A DNA stretch of 64,000 nucleotides. Source: Mytilisepta virgata. Its lineage: Eukaryota > Mollusca > Bivalvia > Mytilida > Mytilidae. Location: NCBI GenBank assembly GCA_028015205.1, contig CM051521.1, forward strand, positions 64,030,314 to 64,094,313, in the 5' to 3' direction. Below the pieces are notes generated by a model. The model saw only the letters and a program-made list of their open reading frames with translations. It made no database searches and was not told the DNA's origin. Below are positions 25,601-36,133 of the stretch, one piece after another; the first letter of the stretch is position 1, and every line of letters starts with the position of its first letter. The translations under genes and the position numbers were made by a program.

Positions 25601-26560
25601 AAATTGATATGTGTGCCCTGTTATCAAAACTTTATTATTAACAAATTCCATTGGAAATTTGCCAATAACTTTAGTTTAATGAACTTCATTCGAAATTTGC
25701 CAATATAAAATGTGCTGATGAAGCTTTTTTGTTTATCTCATCTAAACTGCTTTTAAATTATGTATATTTAAAATTTGACATCCATGACTATGATGTCATT
25801 TTCTATTTTAATACGTTATGGTGTATTTAAATGGGCTGTTATGGTTGCAAAGTATAATTAAATGGGGGAGGGGGGGTTGAAAACAAAATTTAGGGGGTAA
25901 ATGAGAAGTTGGGGAGGGGGCAATTTTTTTCTCATTTCATATTTCATAAATTAAAAAGAAAATTTCAAATTTTTTTTAGCAAAAAAAGGGGGGGGTTACA
26001 ATAAATTTTATTGTTTTTTGTTTTTTTTGGGGGGGAGGGGGGGTCAATGTGCAACTTCGTAGTGTATTGCACAAAAGCTAAAAAAGGGGTAAATTATTAT
26101 TTTTTTTTGGGGGGGGGGGGCAATTCTCCACAGCCTATTGTATTGCACAAGAAGCAAAAAACTGAATATAAATTCAAATCATATGACCAATTCTAAGTTC
26201 TTTGATTTCAGTTATTCTGTCAGAAACCTATTATGTGTCAAATATTTCAAGAAATTTTCAATTGCACAGTATTGCGCAATAACAAGAAATTGATATGTGT
26301 GCCCAATTTTAAATTTTAAATTGGTTATTTCTGATTTATATATAAAAACAAATTATACTGATATGGTTTGAATAGGTAAATTAAAATTTTTTAAGTTCTT
26401 AGACAACATTCATTCTGTGTCAGAAACCTATGCTGAGTCAAATATTTATTCACAATCCAAATTCAGTATTGTATCAAGCTTGAATGTTGTGTTCATAATT
26501 GCCCCAACTATTCAGGGTTCGACATCTGCGGTCGTATCTAGCTGCGCCCAGCGGAGCATT
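22693..26560 (+). repeat. Composite 'tatacgaccgca' repeat with nested tandem duplications
   Basis: The left end is the hairpin 'atacgaccgcaaaa/ttttgcggtcgtat' (22696-22725). The right end is 'gacatctgcggtcgtat' with 'gctgcgcccagcggagca' (about 26520-26557). Block I (22712-23580) and block II (23581-24449) are nearly identical, 869 bp apart. Each contains three subunits of about 160-170 bp beginning 'tggttttcgcacaataact'. Blocks III (24427-25399) and IV (25400-26345) are a second duplication with an offset of about 973 bp, containing 'ttctccacagcatattgtat', long G runs and 'ttcaattgcacagtattg'. No ORF has a recognisable domain. Long G runs vary in length between copies, as expected for slippage or sequencing error. 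Confidence 0.75.
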
Positions 26561-29514
26561 TTATTTTCTGATTGTAAAGATAATGTATGGTTAGCTTTAT
26601 TTCTTTTTCGTCATTTTGTTTCTGTGTCTGATTACCAATCATACCTCCCTTTTAGTTTCTTTTTTTTAATAATGACAACAGTTTGGTTTCAATTTTCATT
26701 TATATATGTAACAATATAAAACAGTATATATATAATCTCATATTACATCATTAATATTGGTCATTGTTGGAATGTATTCATTTTTAACAATGTACTGTAA
26801 AGGTGCTATTTTCTAACAGGTACTTAGTATTATGGTTATTGTGATATCACTTATTCAAAGGACACATTTCATTTATAGCCCAAAACGGTCTAAATATAAA
26901 TCTTACAATTAAACTGCAAATAGTTCACAATTTGGTTCGTAAATTGGTCGATTTCAAATGTATTAACGCTCAATAAATCAGTTCTTTCATAATAGTACAT
27001 TACATTCTCCAAATTAGGCCCATTTTGTCAAAATATAATGATTTGGTGCAATTTTCAGACATGAAAGCTTTAGGAAAATTTGGCCACCATCTACAATCCA
27101 AAAGGTTTTGTAACCAAAAGACTCAAAATTTGATAAAGAATTCATCAAAATAAAAACTTTTCGGAATTGTATGGCAGCCATGGTTAATTATGCCAAAACA
27201 TATCAATTTCAGACAAAATTGACCAAAAATACAAATAATGTATAATTATGGGTCATAGCTTCAAGATATTTAATAGTAGATGCCAAAATAGTATATTTTA
27301 GTCTTAATAGAATTATCACAAGTATTTCTATTTGAAATTTGTAATCGCTTGACCAATTTAGGGCCATTCTAACCCTTCGTTAACCTCTCTTTTCCTATAA
27401 TATGTAGTAAATTTCTATTTGATATTCCTTAAAATATTCACATATACCAAAATACATTTTTTTATATTACATTTAACGAGAAACATTTTACATGATCTCA
27501 TATATTTGATTTAATCCAGTTATATATATGCTAAGCATACAGTTATAATGACTTTCAAATGTAGGACTATATTATATGAATAGAATTGAGCATTTTATTA
27601 TTTATTTAGCATATCTTTTATGTTTTGAAATCATTTATCTGTATGCTAAGCTAGCATTTGTATAGTCTCTTAATATTCTAAAATGGATTAAAAGGATCAC
27701 ATGTGTTACAATCAAACTTTGGATTGACCATTAGATAACTTTAAAAAATGTCATAACTGGTATATATAAACATTTGGATTTATTATTGTATTATCCATTG
27801 AATTCATGCTATTTCCATTTAATACAGTTCAATAGACTATCTATACCTATTATTAATAGTAAAAAATGCAAAAAACTATAAATATATACATTGGACTAAC
27901 ATTTATATATTATTCATAAAAATTAATCATTTATCAAACTTCAAAAAGTTCATCACATCGCATAGCATATACATGTATACATGTAGTTGTACATAACTCT
28001 AAACTATATATAACAGTAAATAATTTGTGAATGTATCAGTGGTTCTTGCTTGCATATTAGTTACTATGGGACACGTCTCTAGAATAGTGAAAGAATCACC
28101 ATTCAATTTTGCGTTTGATTATTTTTTTGTGGGAATGAGCACTTTAAAATAAACAGTGTTTTGTTTAACATTTGTCTGCGGCAAATAAGAATTCGAAATA
28201 TTATTAAGATAGTAAAAATATTTCCACATATAAATGGAAATATAACTATAATGATAAGAGGGACACAATCCAAATTTTAAATTTATCTGTTTTTTTTTTT
28301 TTTGGTGATAATATAAAACATTGTTTATATATTTAATAACATTCAGTTGAGCCATATTAATATTATAAAACGGAAATCACTTTCATGATGAACAGAGATT
28401 TACATACAGACAGACAACGGTAACATCGACTGCCCCCATTGGCTTAGCAAAAAAGGCATTAACATTGTAATGACTAGTATAGATGCATTGGGAATGAGAA
28501 CAGCATTATTCATGCATTGACAATCTTGTCTACATATATATATCCAAACAGTAGTTCATAGCATACAGTTTTAGTTCAAAAATCTATATATATATATATT
28601 CATCCGCAACAACAATTTTTCGGTACGTCATTGATATTAAAGATTGTTTGATTAATATACTAATATTTCTAACGACAAAACATTTTCATATTATTAATTT
28701 GGATTTAAAAAAAAATCTGAGTATTCATTGAAAACATGAATTCAAAAGAAGCGATAAGGAATTTTATTTTGCACTATATAATGTCCGCGGGTCTATAATT
28801 TTTATAGGTCGGTTATCATTCCAAAACTAATTTAAATATATGCATATATGCAAATAAGCGGGAAATTTAGACGATGGCAATACACCCGAGGCCCTGACGG
28901 TCCTCTGATGTAAAAAATATATAAATAACATCCATTTGCTAATAATCTTATCAAATTATGGATAAAAGACGAATGTAATTGTTTAATATGTATTGAAAAA
29001 AAATCATTTACAAAAAAGGAATATTTCATGATACGAATTACACTAATTAATAAATTTTATGAAAAAAATTTCCCATTTATACATTTTTTGGGAAAATAGT
29101 ATTATATTTAGATTTATTATTATTTTTTTTCCTGCTTCTCACGTAAAAATATGTTTTTGAGAAGTTTATAATATATAAATTACACTACTCTACATTTTTA
29201 GCTGTATAACACAATTAAATATCAATTTCAGATTTGAGGATTAAAAAAATGCTCAAAATAAAATGGTTGCCATGGTAACAGTTATAAAAACCCCAGCTAC
29301 AAAATTTATAGTGGGTCACAACTATAACAGAACTTTATGACGAAGATCTTTTTTTCTGTAATTTTTTGCCCTATACACCTTTTTGTCTTTTCGAAATATC
29401 CAAATTTAAGTTTTTTGGAAAATTGTAAAAATCACCATTTTTTTAATAAATAAAGCTTTAGATTGAAAAAAATAATTATAAATTATTAATATTATTAAAA
29501 AGTTAAAGCATGTC
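26561..29514. other. AT-rich stretch with no recognised gene
   Basis: Nearly 3 kb of AT-rich sequence with short (at)n runs, for example near 28585-28600. Open frames are short, low in complexity and without recognisable domains. Nothing supports a gene. Confidence 0.4.
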
Positions 29515-29801
29515 CCTTTCATATAAAGGGGCCTCGGTGCCCGAGTGGTCAAGGTAGTTTGTCATGACTACTACTGATCACTAGCCTGTCAACACTGCGG
29601 TTGTGAGTTCGAATCTCACCTGTGAAGGGGTGTGTTCGACTCCCACCTTAATTGACAAGGATTGCCAATTTTCCTACCGAAGGTCGGTCGTTCTCTCCGG
29701 GTTCTCCGGCTTCCTCCACCAATAAAAACTGGCCGCCGTGAAATAGCCAAATGTGCTGAAAACGGCGTTAAACTCCAACTAAACCAAACCTTTCATATAA
29801 A
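29515..29801 (+). repeat. tRNA-derived SINE copy 2, with 13-bp target-site duplication
   Basis: The element runs from 29528 to 29788 and is flanked by the perfect direct repeat cctttcatataaa (29515-29527 and 29789-29801). The A-box-like 'tgcccgagtggtcaa' and B-box-like 'gagttcgaatctcac' are better preserved than in the 11481 copy. The body contains 'ttctctccgggttctccggc' and 'aaaacggcgttaaac'. The exact TSD shows insertion by target-primed reverse transcription. Confidence 0.88.
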
Positions 29802-30409
29802 AACAATTTTGTCTGGAAAAATAGTGTCTTTGTCTTAATTTTCCTGGTCAAATTGTAGTATTTTCATTGTAAAAATAGGGAAAATGGCCAATTTCCATGA
29901 TGGCGCCATAAAATCTAAAAAATAGCATCAGATGAAAAAAAAATAATTTGGGAATTTTTTTATGGTATCCCAAGTGTATATGCCAAATTTCATTAAAATC
30001 TGCTGACATGTGTTGTGGACGCCTATAATGAGTTGCGTGCTTTTCTAGTAGACTGGGTGTTAACATGAACTTTTCAGTCATATATATCATTACTTCCCCC
30101 AAACTTTATATCTGGCCCCTTTGACTCTTTCAGAATGGTGAATTCTGGCCATTTTGGGGCTCCTTTAAATTGACAATCGAGTTGACCGATGTGGACAGCA
30201 CATTTTGATAATGGCCAAATTTAAATCCTTATTAAAAACCAAATGTTTTTTTTAAACAGCTTTCAGAAACCGTTTTAAAGATATTAAAATTTAAAATTAA
30301 AATTTCCGAAACCTTATTAAACATGAGGATCGATACTGTATAGAAATAAAATGCACTCGGTGATTGTAGCAAAGCGACCGGCCGTGCGTTTTCGACGATG
30401 ACTCTAACA
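29802..30409. other. Stretch with no recognised gene
   Basis: AT-rich spacer without recognisable coding sequence or repeat. Confidence 0.4.
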
Positions 30410-30557
30410 CGGCTAACAAACCCTAACATTTCCATAACCTAACCCTAACTCTAACCCAAACCCTAAGCCGACCATAACCCTGACCAAACCCTAACCCTAG
30501 CTCTATAGGAGTTGCTAACCCTAACCCTAAAGGAGTTGCTAACCCTAACCCTAAAGG
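30410..30557 (-). repeat. Interstitial telomere-like (ccctaa)n block
   Basis: More than a dozen perfect or one-mismatch copies of ccctaa are mixed with variants. The last part contains the longer repeat 'aaccctaaccctaaaggagt' at about 30517 and 30539. Ordinary sequence continues for over 30 kb on both sides, so this is not a chromosome end. Bivalve telomeres use TTAGGG (established knowledge). Confidence 0.75.
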
Positions 30558-30629
30558 TGTGGGTCCCCGAAAGTAAATGAAAAGTCCTGAATAATTTTTT
30601 TGTCGTCTACTTAAATCTCAGGTTTTCCT

Positions 30630-30775
30630 GGCCTGGGCGCCATAAAGAACTATTTTTGCTGAGTAAAGAAAATTTTACTCAAATTCCCATTCTCAGCCAA
30701 TCATATTCGAGTATCCCCATATTTAAGAAAATTCTCAGACTTAAGAATATTCTCAACTTTTATGGCGCCCAGGCC
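30630..30775. mobile_element. 146-bp MITE with 17-bp perfect terminal inverted repeats
   Basis: ggcctgggcgccataaa at 30630-30646 is the exact reverse complement of the sequence at 30759-30775. The interior is AT-rich with smaller hairpins, such as gagtaaa/tttactc. It is too small to code for anything. The target-site duplication is not clear, so the superfamily is left open. Confidence 0.7.
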
Positions 30776-31570
30776 TGTTGTTTAATATTCAGATGGTTTC
30801 ATAGATCCGAAGGGAAACCTGCCAGATCTTAAAAATTTAAGGCGTTCTTGGCAGAAAATTAGAAATTATAAACGTCCAGTAAATTAACGCAATTTGCAAT
30901 ATACGCTGAGTGTGCTCTGGTGTCCCCACTGACAGCCCTAGCCATGCAATTATTATCCATTTGAAACGTTGAAGTCAATAAACGACTCTCTTCATTTCAT
31001 TTATCAAGAAAATTGCAGCAATGTTTTAAATGTTTGTTAAACTGGCAAACACTACTTTGCATATCATAATTACTCACTCAACCTATGACGGTAAAATAGT
31101 CCTTTCCAGGTAAGTATACTTCATTCTGGATCTTATAATTACCGTTTCATCCAAAGGGGGATGGGCTACTCTGAAAATTTTCCTGTACGTAGACTCGTAC
31201 TATTTTTTTTGGTTCAATTTTCTGAATTTTGCTATTTTGTGTTAGGGTTTTGAAAATTTCAAAGTATTTTTGGGGGGTTAAATATTTCTGAGCTATTTTT
31301 GGGGTGTCAAGAAATTATGTGATATTTTTTTAGGTGTTAAAATTTTAAGGAAAAATTTGGCCCAGTTGAAGTACATTATATATTAGTATTTACAGAAATA
31401 ATTTGATTCATAGATTTTCAGCATCCCATGACGCAATCCATATATAGGGGTATACTAACCCAAACCCTAACCTATGTTTTAAGACAACTTTTTTTGTGTG
31501 TTTTGAAAAAAAAATACTATTTTTGGGGGGTAATTTTTTCCGGAGACAAGCCCTTGTACATGGATTACAA
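30776..31570. other. Stretch with no recognised gene
   Basis: Contains runs of the type 'tatttttggggggt' near 31265-31300 and 31515, as in other low-complexity parts of the window. No gene recognised. Confidence 0.4.
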
Positions 31571-31705
31571 GTCATTTCGGCATTCGGTCAAATCGGCACC
31601 TGGTCATTTCGGGACTGTTCAAATCGGCACCTGGTCAATTCGGCACTCGTACAAAGTCAATTCGGCATCATTACATAGTCAAATCGGCACCTGTATATAT
31701 CTAAT
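31571..31705. repeat. Minisatellite of 'gtcaattcggcac' type units
   Basis: About six imperfect copies of 'gtcaa(a/t)tcggcacctg' are spaced 20-35 bp apart. The open frames over it are simply the repeat translated. Confidence 0.6.
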
Positions 31706-33843
31706 ATGGCACTGTGTCGCTTTTATTACCCAACTAATTATGTATACATATCCAATGGGAAATTACTGTCCAAACATGTAATTAATTATATAATTATTAG
31801 ATAAACAGTCATTGGTGTCAAAATATTGGTTTTTTTTTTCTTTTCTTTTTTTTTTTTTTTTTTTGGGAAATCTAATGCTTTTTTGTATATATATATATAT
31901 TTAAATTTTGAATCGCAGCTTGGAAGTTCAAAGAGAAAAGAAGAAGATTTTCATATTTTATTATAATGTTATTATTATATTACATCATAACAAAAAACAA
32001 TCATGACTTTGTTATAACAGATGCATTAAAAATACATTAAATAAGAGATAAAATTAAAAATACATTAAAAAAAATAAAATTAAAAAATATATAATAAAAT
32101 AAAATAAAAAAAAGATTATATATATAATGAATTAAATTTAAATAAAATAAATATTAAAAAAAATATAAATTATATTAAAGTAAATTGAATGTGGACTCAA
32201 TTATGTTTTAAAAATTATGACAATTTGTCAGCTTATGTGTACATAAAAGTTTCAGATGGGATTGTATTTTAGCTTGCATCAAACTATGTGAACTATAAAA
32301 TGGATGGATGAATAACTAGACCGACACGCTGAGCCGGTTAACTATAACATGAGTAAAACCAAAACAAACACAAAATTTACTTGTATTATTTCCTTTGATT
32401 ATGATTACTTATGATGATTACTTATGATGATGATCTCATCCAAATTAATCTTGATTCGTTATTAATCAAAGATTCGTTAATCTTAATTTACTATGAATAT
32501 AAAACTGATAACATGATTGAAAATGATAGATTAATTGTTTTAATTAAATAAATTTTCAAAGTTCATTTTGATATTAAAGTATTACAGAAATGATATAATG
32601 TGTTCCTCATATTATATTGTTATAAATTACAATAGTATGTAGTACCGAAATGACTATGGATAAGTTTTTTAGTTTTCTGTGTTTATTTGTTGTGCTTGTG
32701 GTTGTTCATTTGTCTTCCTGGATTTGTCTGTGCAATACATTACGTTTTTTTATTGCTCCTTGGGTATAGTTAGTCCTCTTTCTTACATTTTACATATGTG
32801 TGTATGTTATTTATTCTCTTTATTTATTTTTGGAGAACACATCAGCTGAGTCGGGATAAATAATATTGAATAATAACAGATTTTTGCTTAGGAATAAATA
32901 ATCAAAAACAAGGTCAAAACAAATATTAAATAATAATTATTCACTATACTTGTGACTTTTCTTCAGACGGACTCGAATTATCAAGAATTTTCCGAATAGC
33001 TCTAAAGGAGCCTATTAAGTGATTACCTTTCCCTTTTCCTATATTGTCCCCATTTAGAAGGTCAATACGGCAGGATTATGGCCAGCCGACTTTGTCGGAT
33101 TCTCCGACCATCAACTTTTACTAAACTTTATCAAACTCAATGTAAGAATGAACAGAGTTAATGCTTAATGTCTTTCATAATCAAGACATTTTGTTTAATT
33201 GTAATGGAGAACACTAATGTCACAATATGAAACTGGTGTGACCTGGAAAGCGAGCGAAGCGCAAGTTTTTGTCTCCAATCTTTTTCCTTTCAAATTTTCT
33301 GTTAACAAAATAAAACTAGGTCATGATATAGCTAATTGTGCTGAAAGTGGCATAAAACTGCAACACATATTACTATACATGTACGTGTGACTTGGATTTA
33401 CAAATTAAATTGCCACAATAGGCAGCTCTTGTTTCTGATAAATCCGATTTAAAGATCACTAAAATTCAAGTAGATCAGTAAAATGTGGTTTTCCAACTAA
33501 TTGTTGCAAGCATGAAAAAAAGAGGAAAAAAAATCCATATTTCAAATATAAAATTGAAATTTAAAGATTGGTATAGGTTTACAAACTCAGTCTCTGAGTC
33601 AGTAGTAATTTTTTTGTCTTGTCTATTTTTAGTTGTAAAGCAGCTTCCTGTTTTAATACCAGCACAGAAGAGATTACAGACTACAGATTCAAGCAGTGGC
33701 ACAACAACAAAAACACGTATTTAACTGCAATTTTTTCTGGAAAGAGACTGTTTGTTTTTCTTTTATTAGTCCACAATTTTCATATTTTCAGTTTTATGGG
33801 AAAATGATGAAAAATTGGGGGGGGGGAGGGAATACAAAGAATA
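31706..33843. other. AT-rich stretch with no recognised gene
   Basis: Includes a poly(T) region near 31828-31864 and a very A/T-rich low-complexity block at 32020-32200. No coding exon recognised. Confidence 0.4.
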
Positions 33844-34946
33844 ATAAAACTCAGTGTTCTTCCTGGGCCCTTTTAGCATCTTGGCAGCGAGACGCTATCA
33901 GAAATCGCCGAGATCCTATTCAAGTCACAGAGATGCTATTTGACTCGGCCGAGATGCTATCTGTTTCAGCCGAGATGCTATATTTTTGAACATGTTGAAA
34001 TTTCGCGGAACTCATGAACGACCTAATTGCCTCTTATGATAAAAAGAATACATCAATCTCTTGATTGATTACACCTGTAATTAGTCCCCAATGCCATTAA
34101 ACAGTGATTAAACGGGTGTTAATTGCCCTTAAGCTATATAACAGTTAAGATTTTAACAATCCCAAGCTGACACTAATTAGCTTATGTCATTGAAAAAATG
34201 TTAAGACATCTGACTGTCTAATACGAAACCAGGACTAGCCAATAATGAATGAAACTTTGAAAAATAAAATTGGTTATTCCAATGCAAAACAAAAGGCTGC
34301 TAAAATATACTCTTCCAACTAATACAGGAGAAAATATTGAATGAAGAGAGATGACAATGTGCAGAAAACTAACGGATTTGGGACAATTGAATCTTTCCAA
34401 ACAAGCTGCCAACACATATTATGCAGATTCACTCATGATATACATGTATGATTTACTGAAAGGCTTTTCACTCCAATTACTTGTACATGAAGATTATAAG
34501 CAGCCATATCTAAATATCAATATTATTCATACATTCTGAGTTTGTTTTTTTTTCTGTACATATTTTTTGTTAAGAACTCTTTTTGATTATATTTTCAAAT
34601 TGTAAATTTATTAATCTATGTCTGGCTCCTCTGACATGCATGTAATCTTCAATAATTCGAAGGTGGTCACTATTTGGTAGATGTAGATAATGGGCAGACA
34701 TAGTGACATTTTAAAAAATAATGAACTATAAATATTTATTTTTATTTAATAAAAACAAGAAAAGATAGAACAAATTATTGCATTTGATATATTATAATAT
34801 AAATACAATACATCATTCACAAATAAACATGCAAGGCAGTTGTACATGTACTTTTCCGTGACGCGGTCCGAAGCGGTATCTACAAATAGGAAAGTATGTT
34901 AAATGTGATGCTATCCAAAATTTCTGGGGAGAACACTGATAAAACT
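33844..34946. mobile_element. Non-autonomous hAT-type element with 8-bp target-site duplication
   Basis: The left terminus cagtgttcttcctggg (33852) and the right terminus, ending ctggggagaacactg (34938), are imperfect inverted repeats. The outside bases ataaaact (33844-33851 and 34939-34946) form a perfect 8-bp direct repeat. The cagtgttctccccag terminus and the 8-bp duplication are typical of hAT transposons (established knowledge). The 1,087-bp interior has no transposase. It carries a short minisatellite of 'gccgagatgctat' units (about five, 33893-33986). Confidence 0.8.
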
Positions 34947-35911
34947 CCACATTTTGTCCAGTCAATAACTAAAATAAAAACAATATTAACATGGAGTACA
35001 GTGATGAAGGTGTATTACAGAAAACATTCTCATGAAACACAAATTTAATTATATATAGGTTATTGAAACAAATTGAACAAATATTTATTGTTGAGTTCCA
35101 CATTTTTTTCTGTACATATACATGTATATATGAATTACCTTATTTAAATTTATCTTTTAAGTCTGTTGATATTGTTGCGGATGTGTTGTTGTGTGTCATT
35201 TTTATGCACTTAAATTTTAAGGAACCTCATTTCTAAATGATACTATTTATTTAAGGGAATACAATACAAAAAGGTTCCCCCACTGAATTTTTGCTGAAAA
35301 TTTACCAGATGGTCAATTTTTATGTATACTTTTAAATATGTAAAGAAAAACATACCTTTATGACTTAGTTTTTAAGATAATCAAGACTGATTTTGGTATA
35401 TTTGAGGCAAACACCCTAAATTTTTCATTTTTCCAGAGTGGCACAAAAAAGTCTATAACTTTTTACGAAAAAAGATAACTTCACCAGGTCTTTTGTAAAA
35501 TATTCCCAACCACATATACATTGTCTTCTAGTAAATATCTGATGAAAAAGATTGATAAATTAATTAGGAATTTATGCAAATTTAAGTCAAATAAGGAATA
35601 TTGATAATAATTTGGTAACTTTAGATGCATGTAGAAAAAAATCCTCCACTGATTTTTTCTTTAAATTTTAGTATACCTAACTTTGAGTAATGAGCTTCTG
35701 TTTGCAAAAGAAAAAAGGTGGGGTCTATGTGCTTATTGCAGAGCTATTTGAGAAAAACCCCAAATTTAAGAATGGTATAAAGGTTTTTCTTGAAGGATGC
35801 TATGACAATGTGTATCTCTTGGCGACGTCATTATTTCCCCCTGCTACAAAGAAAAGAGCAAACTAATGATACCAAATAATCACTTGACAACCAGGCTTGT
35901 TTTCTTTGCAG
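34947..35911. other. Possible intron or intergenic DNA before the 35912 exon
   Basis: AT-rich sequence ending in the polypyrimidine-rich acceptor 'ttgttttctttgcag'. No upstream exon of the same gene was recognised within this stretch. Confidence 0.35.
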
Positions 35912-36133
35912 AAATTGCTGAAGGAAGTGTATATCCCTAAAAACCGAGTAAATTTCAATGACGTTTATAATGACTATCACGACATTTGCGGATTAACCAA
36001 ACGTGGTAGTTTATCTCATGGTTCTCTTGCTGTATCTTACCTGCATCATCTTTTTGATTCAATTCCAGGTTTTACTTCCTATAATGTAAACCATGATTTG
36101 TGCATTATGGATGGAGAAAGGGATATAATTTAA
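35912..36133 (+). CDS. Terminal coding exon of an unrecognised gene
   Basis: A textbook splice acceptor, 'ttgttttctttgcag', at 35897-35911 precedes an open frame of 73 codons that ends with taa at 36131-36133. Base composition is less AT-rich and codon use is more balanced than in the surrounding DNA. The peptide begins KLLKEVYIPKNRVNF, continues with DVYNDYHDICGLTKRG and LAVSYLHHLFDSIPGF, and ends CIMDGERDII. It has no membrane segment or zinc motif. I do not recognise the family. Upstream exons must lie to the left if the gene is real. It could also be a remnant of a processed or transposed sequence. The following 2.3 kb contains no exon that I could link to NDUFS3. Confidence 0.5.
   Translation, partial: KLLKEVYIPKNRVNFNDVYNDYHDICGLTKRGSLSHGSLAVSYLHHLFDSIPGFTSYNVNHDLCIMDGERDII

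Noticed and set aside
24933..26196. Open frames such as those containing KKGVNYYFFLGGG
   Set aside because: They are translations of duplicated G- and T-rich repeat blocks.
30410..30557. Chromosome end
   Set aside because: Ordinary sequence continues on both sides and the units are degenerate.
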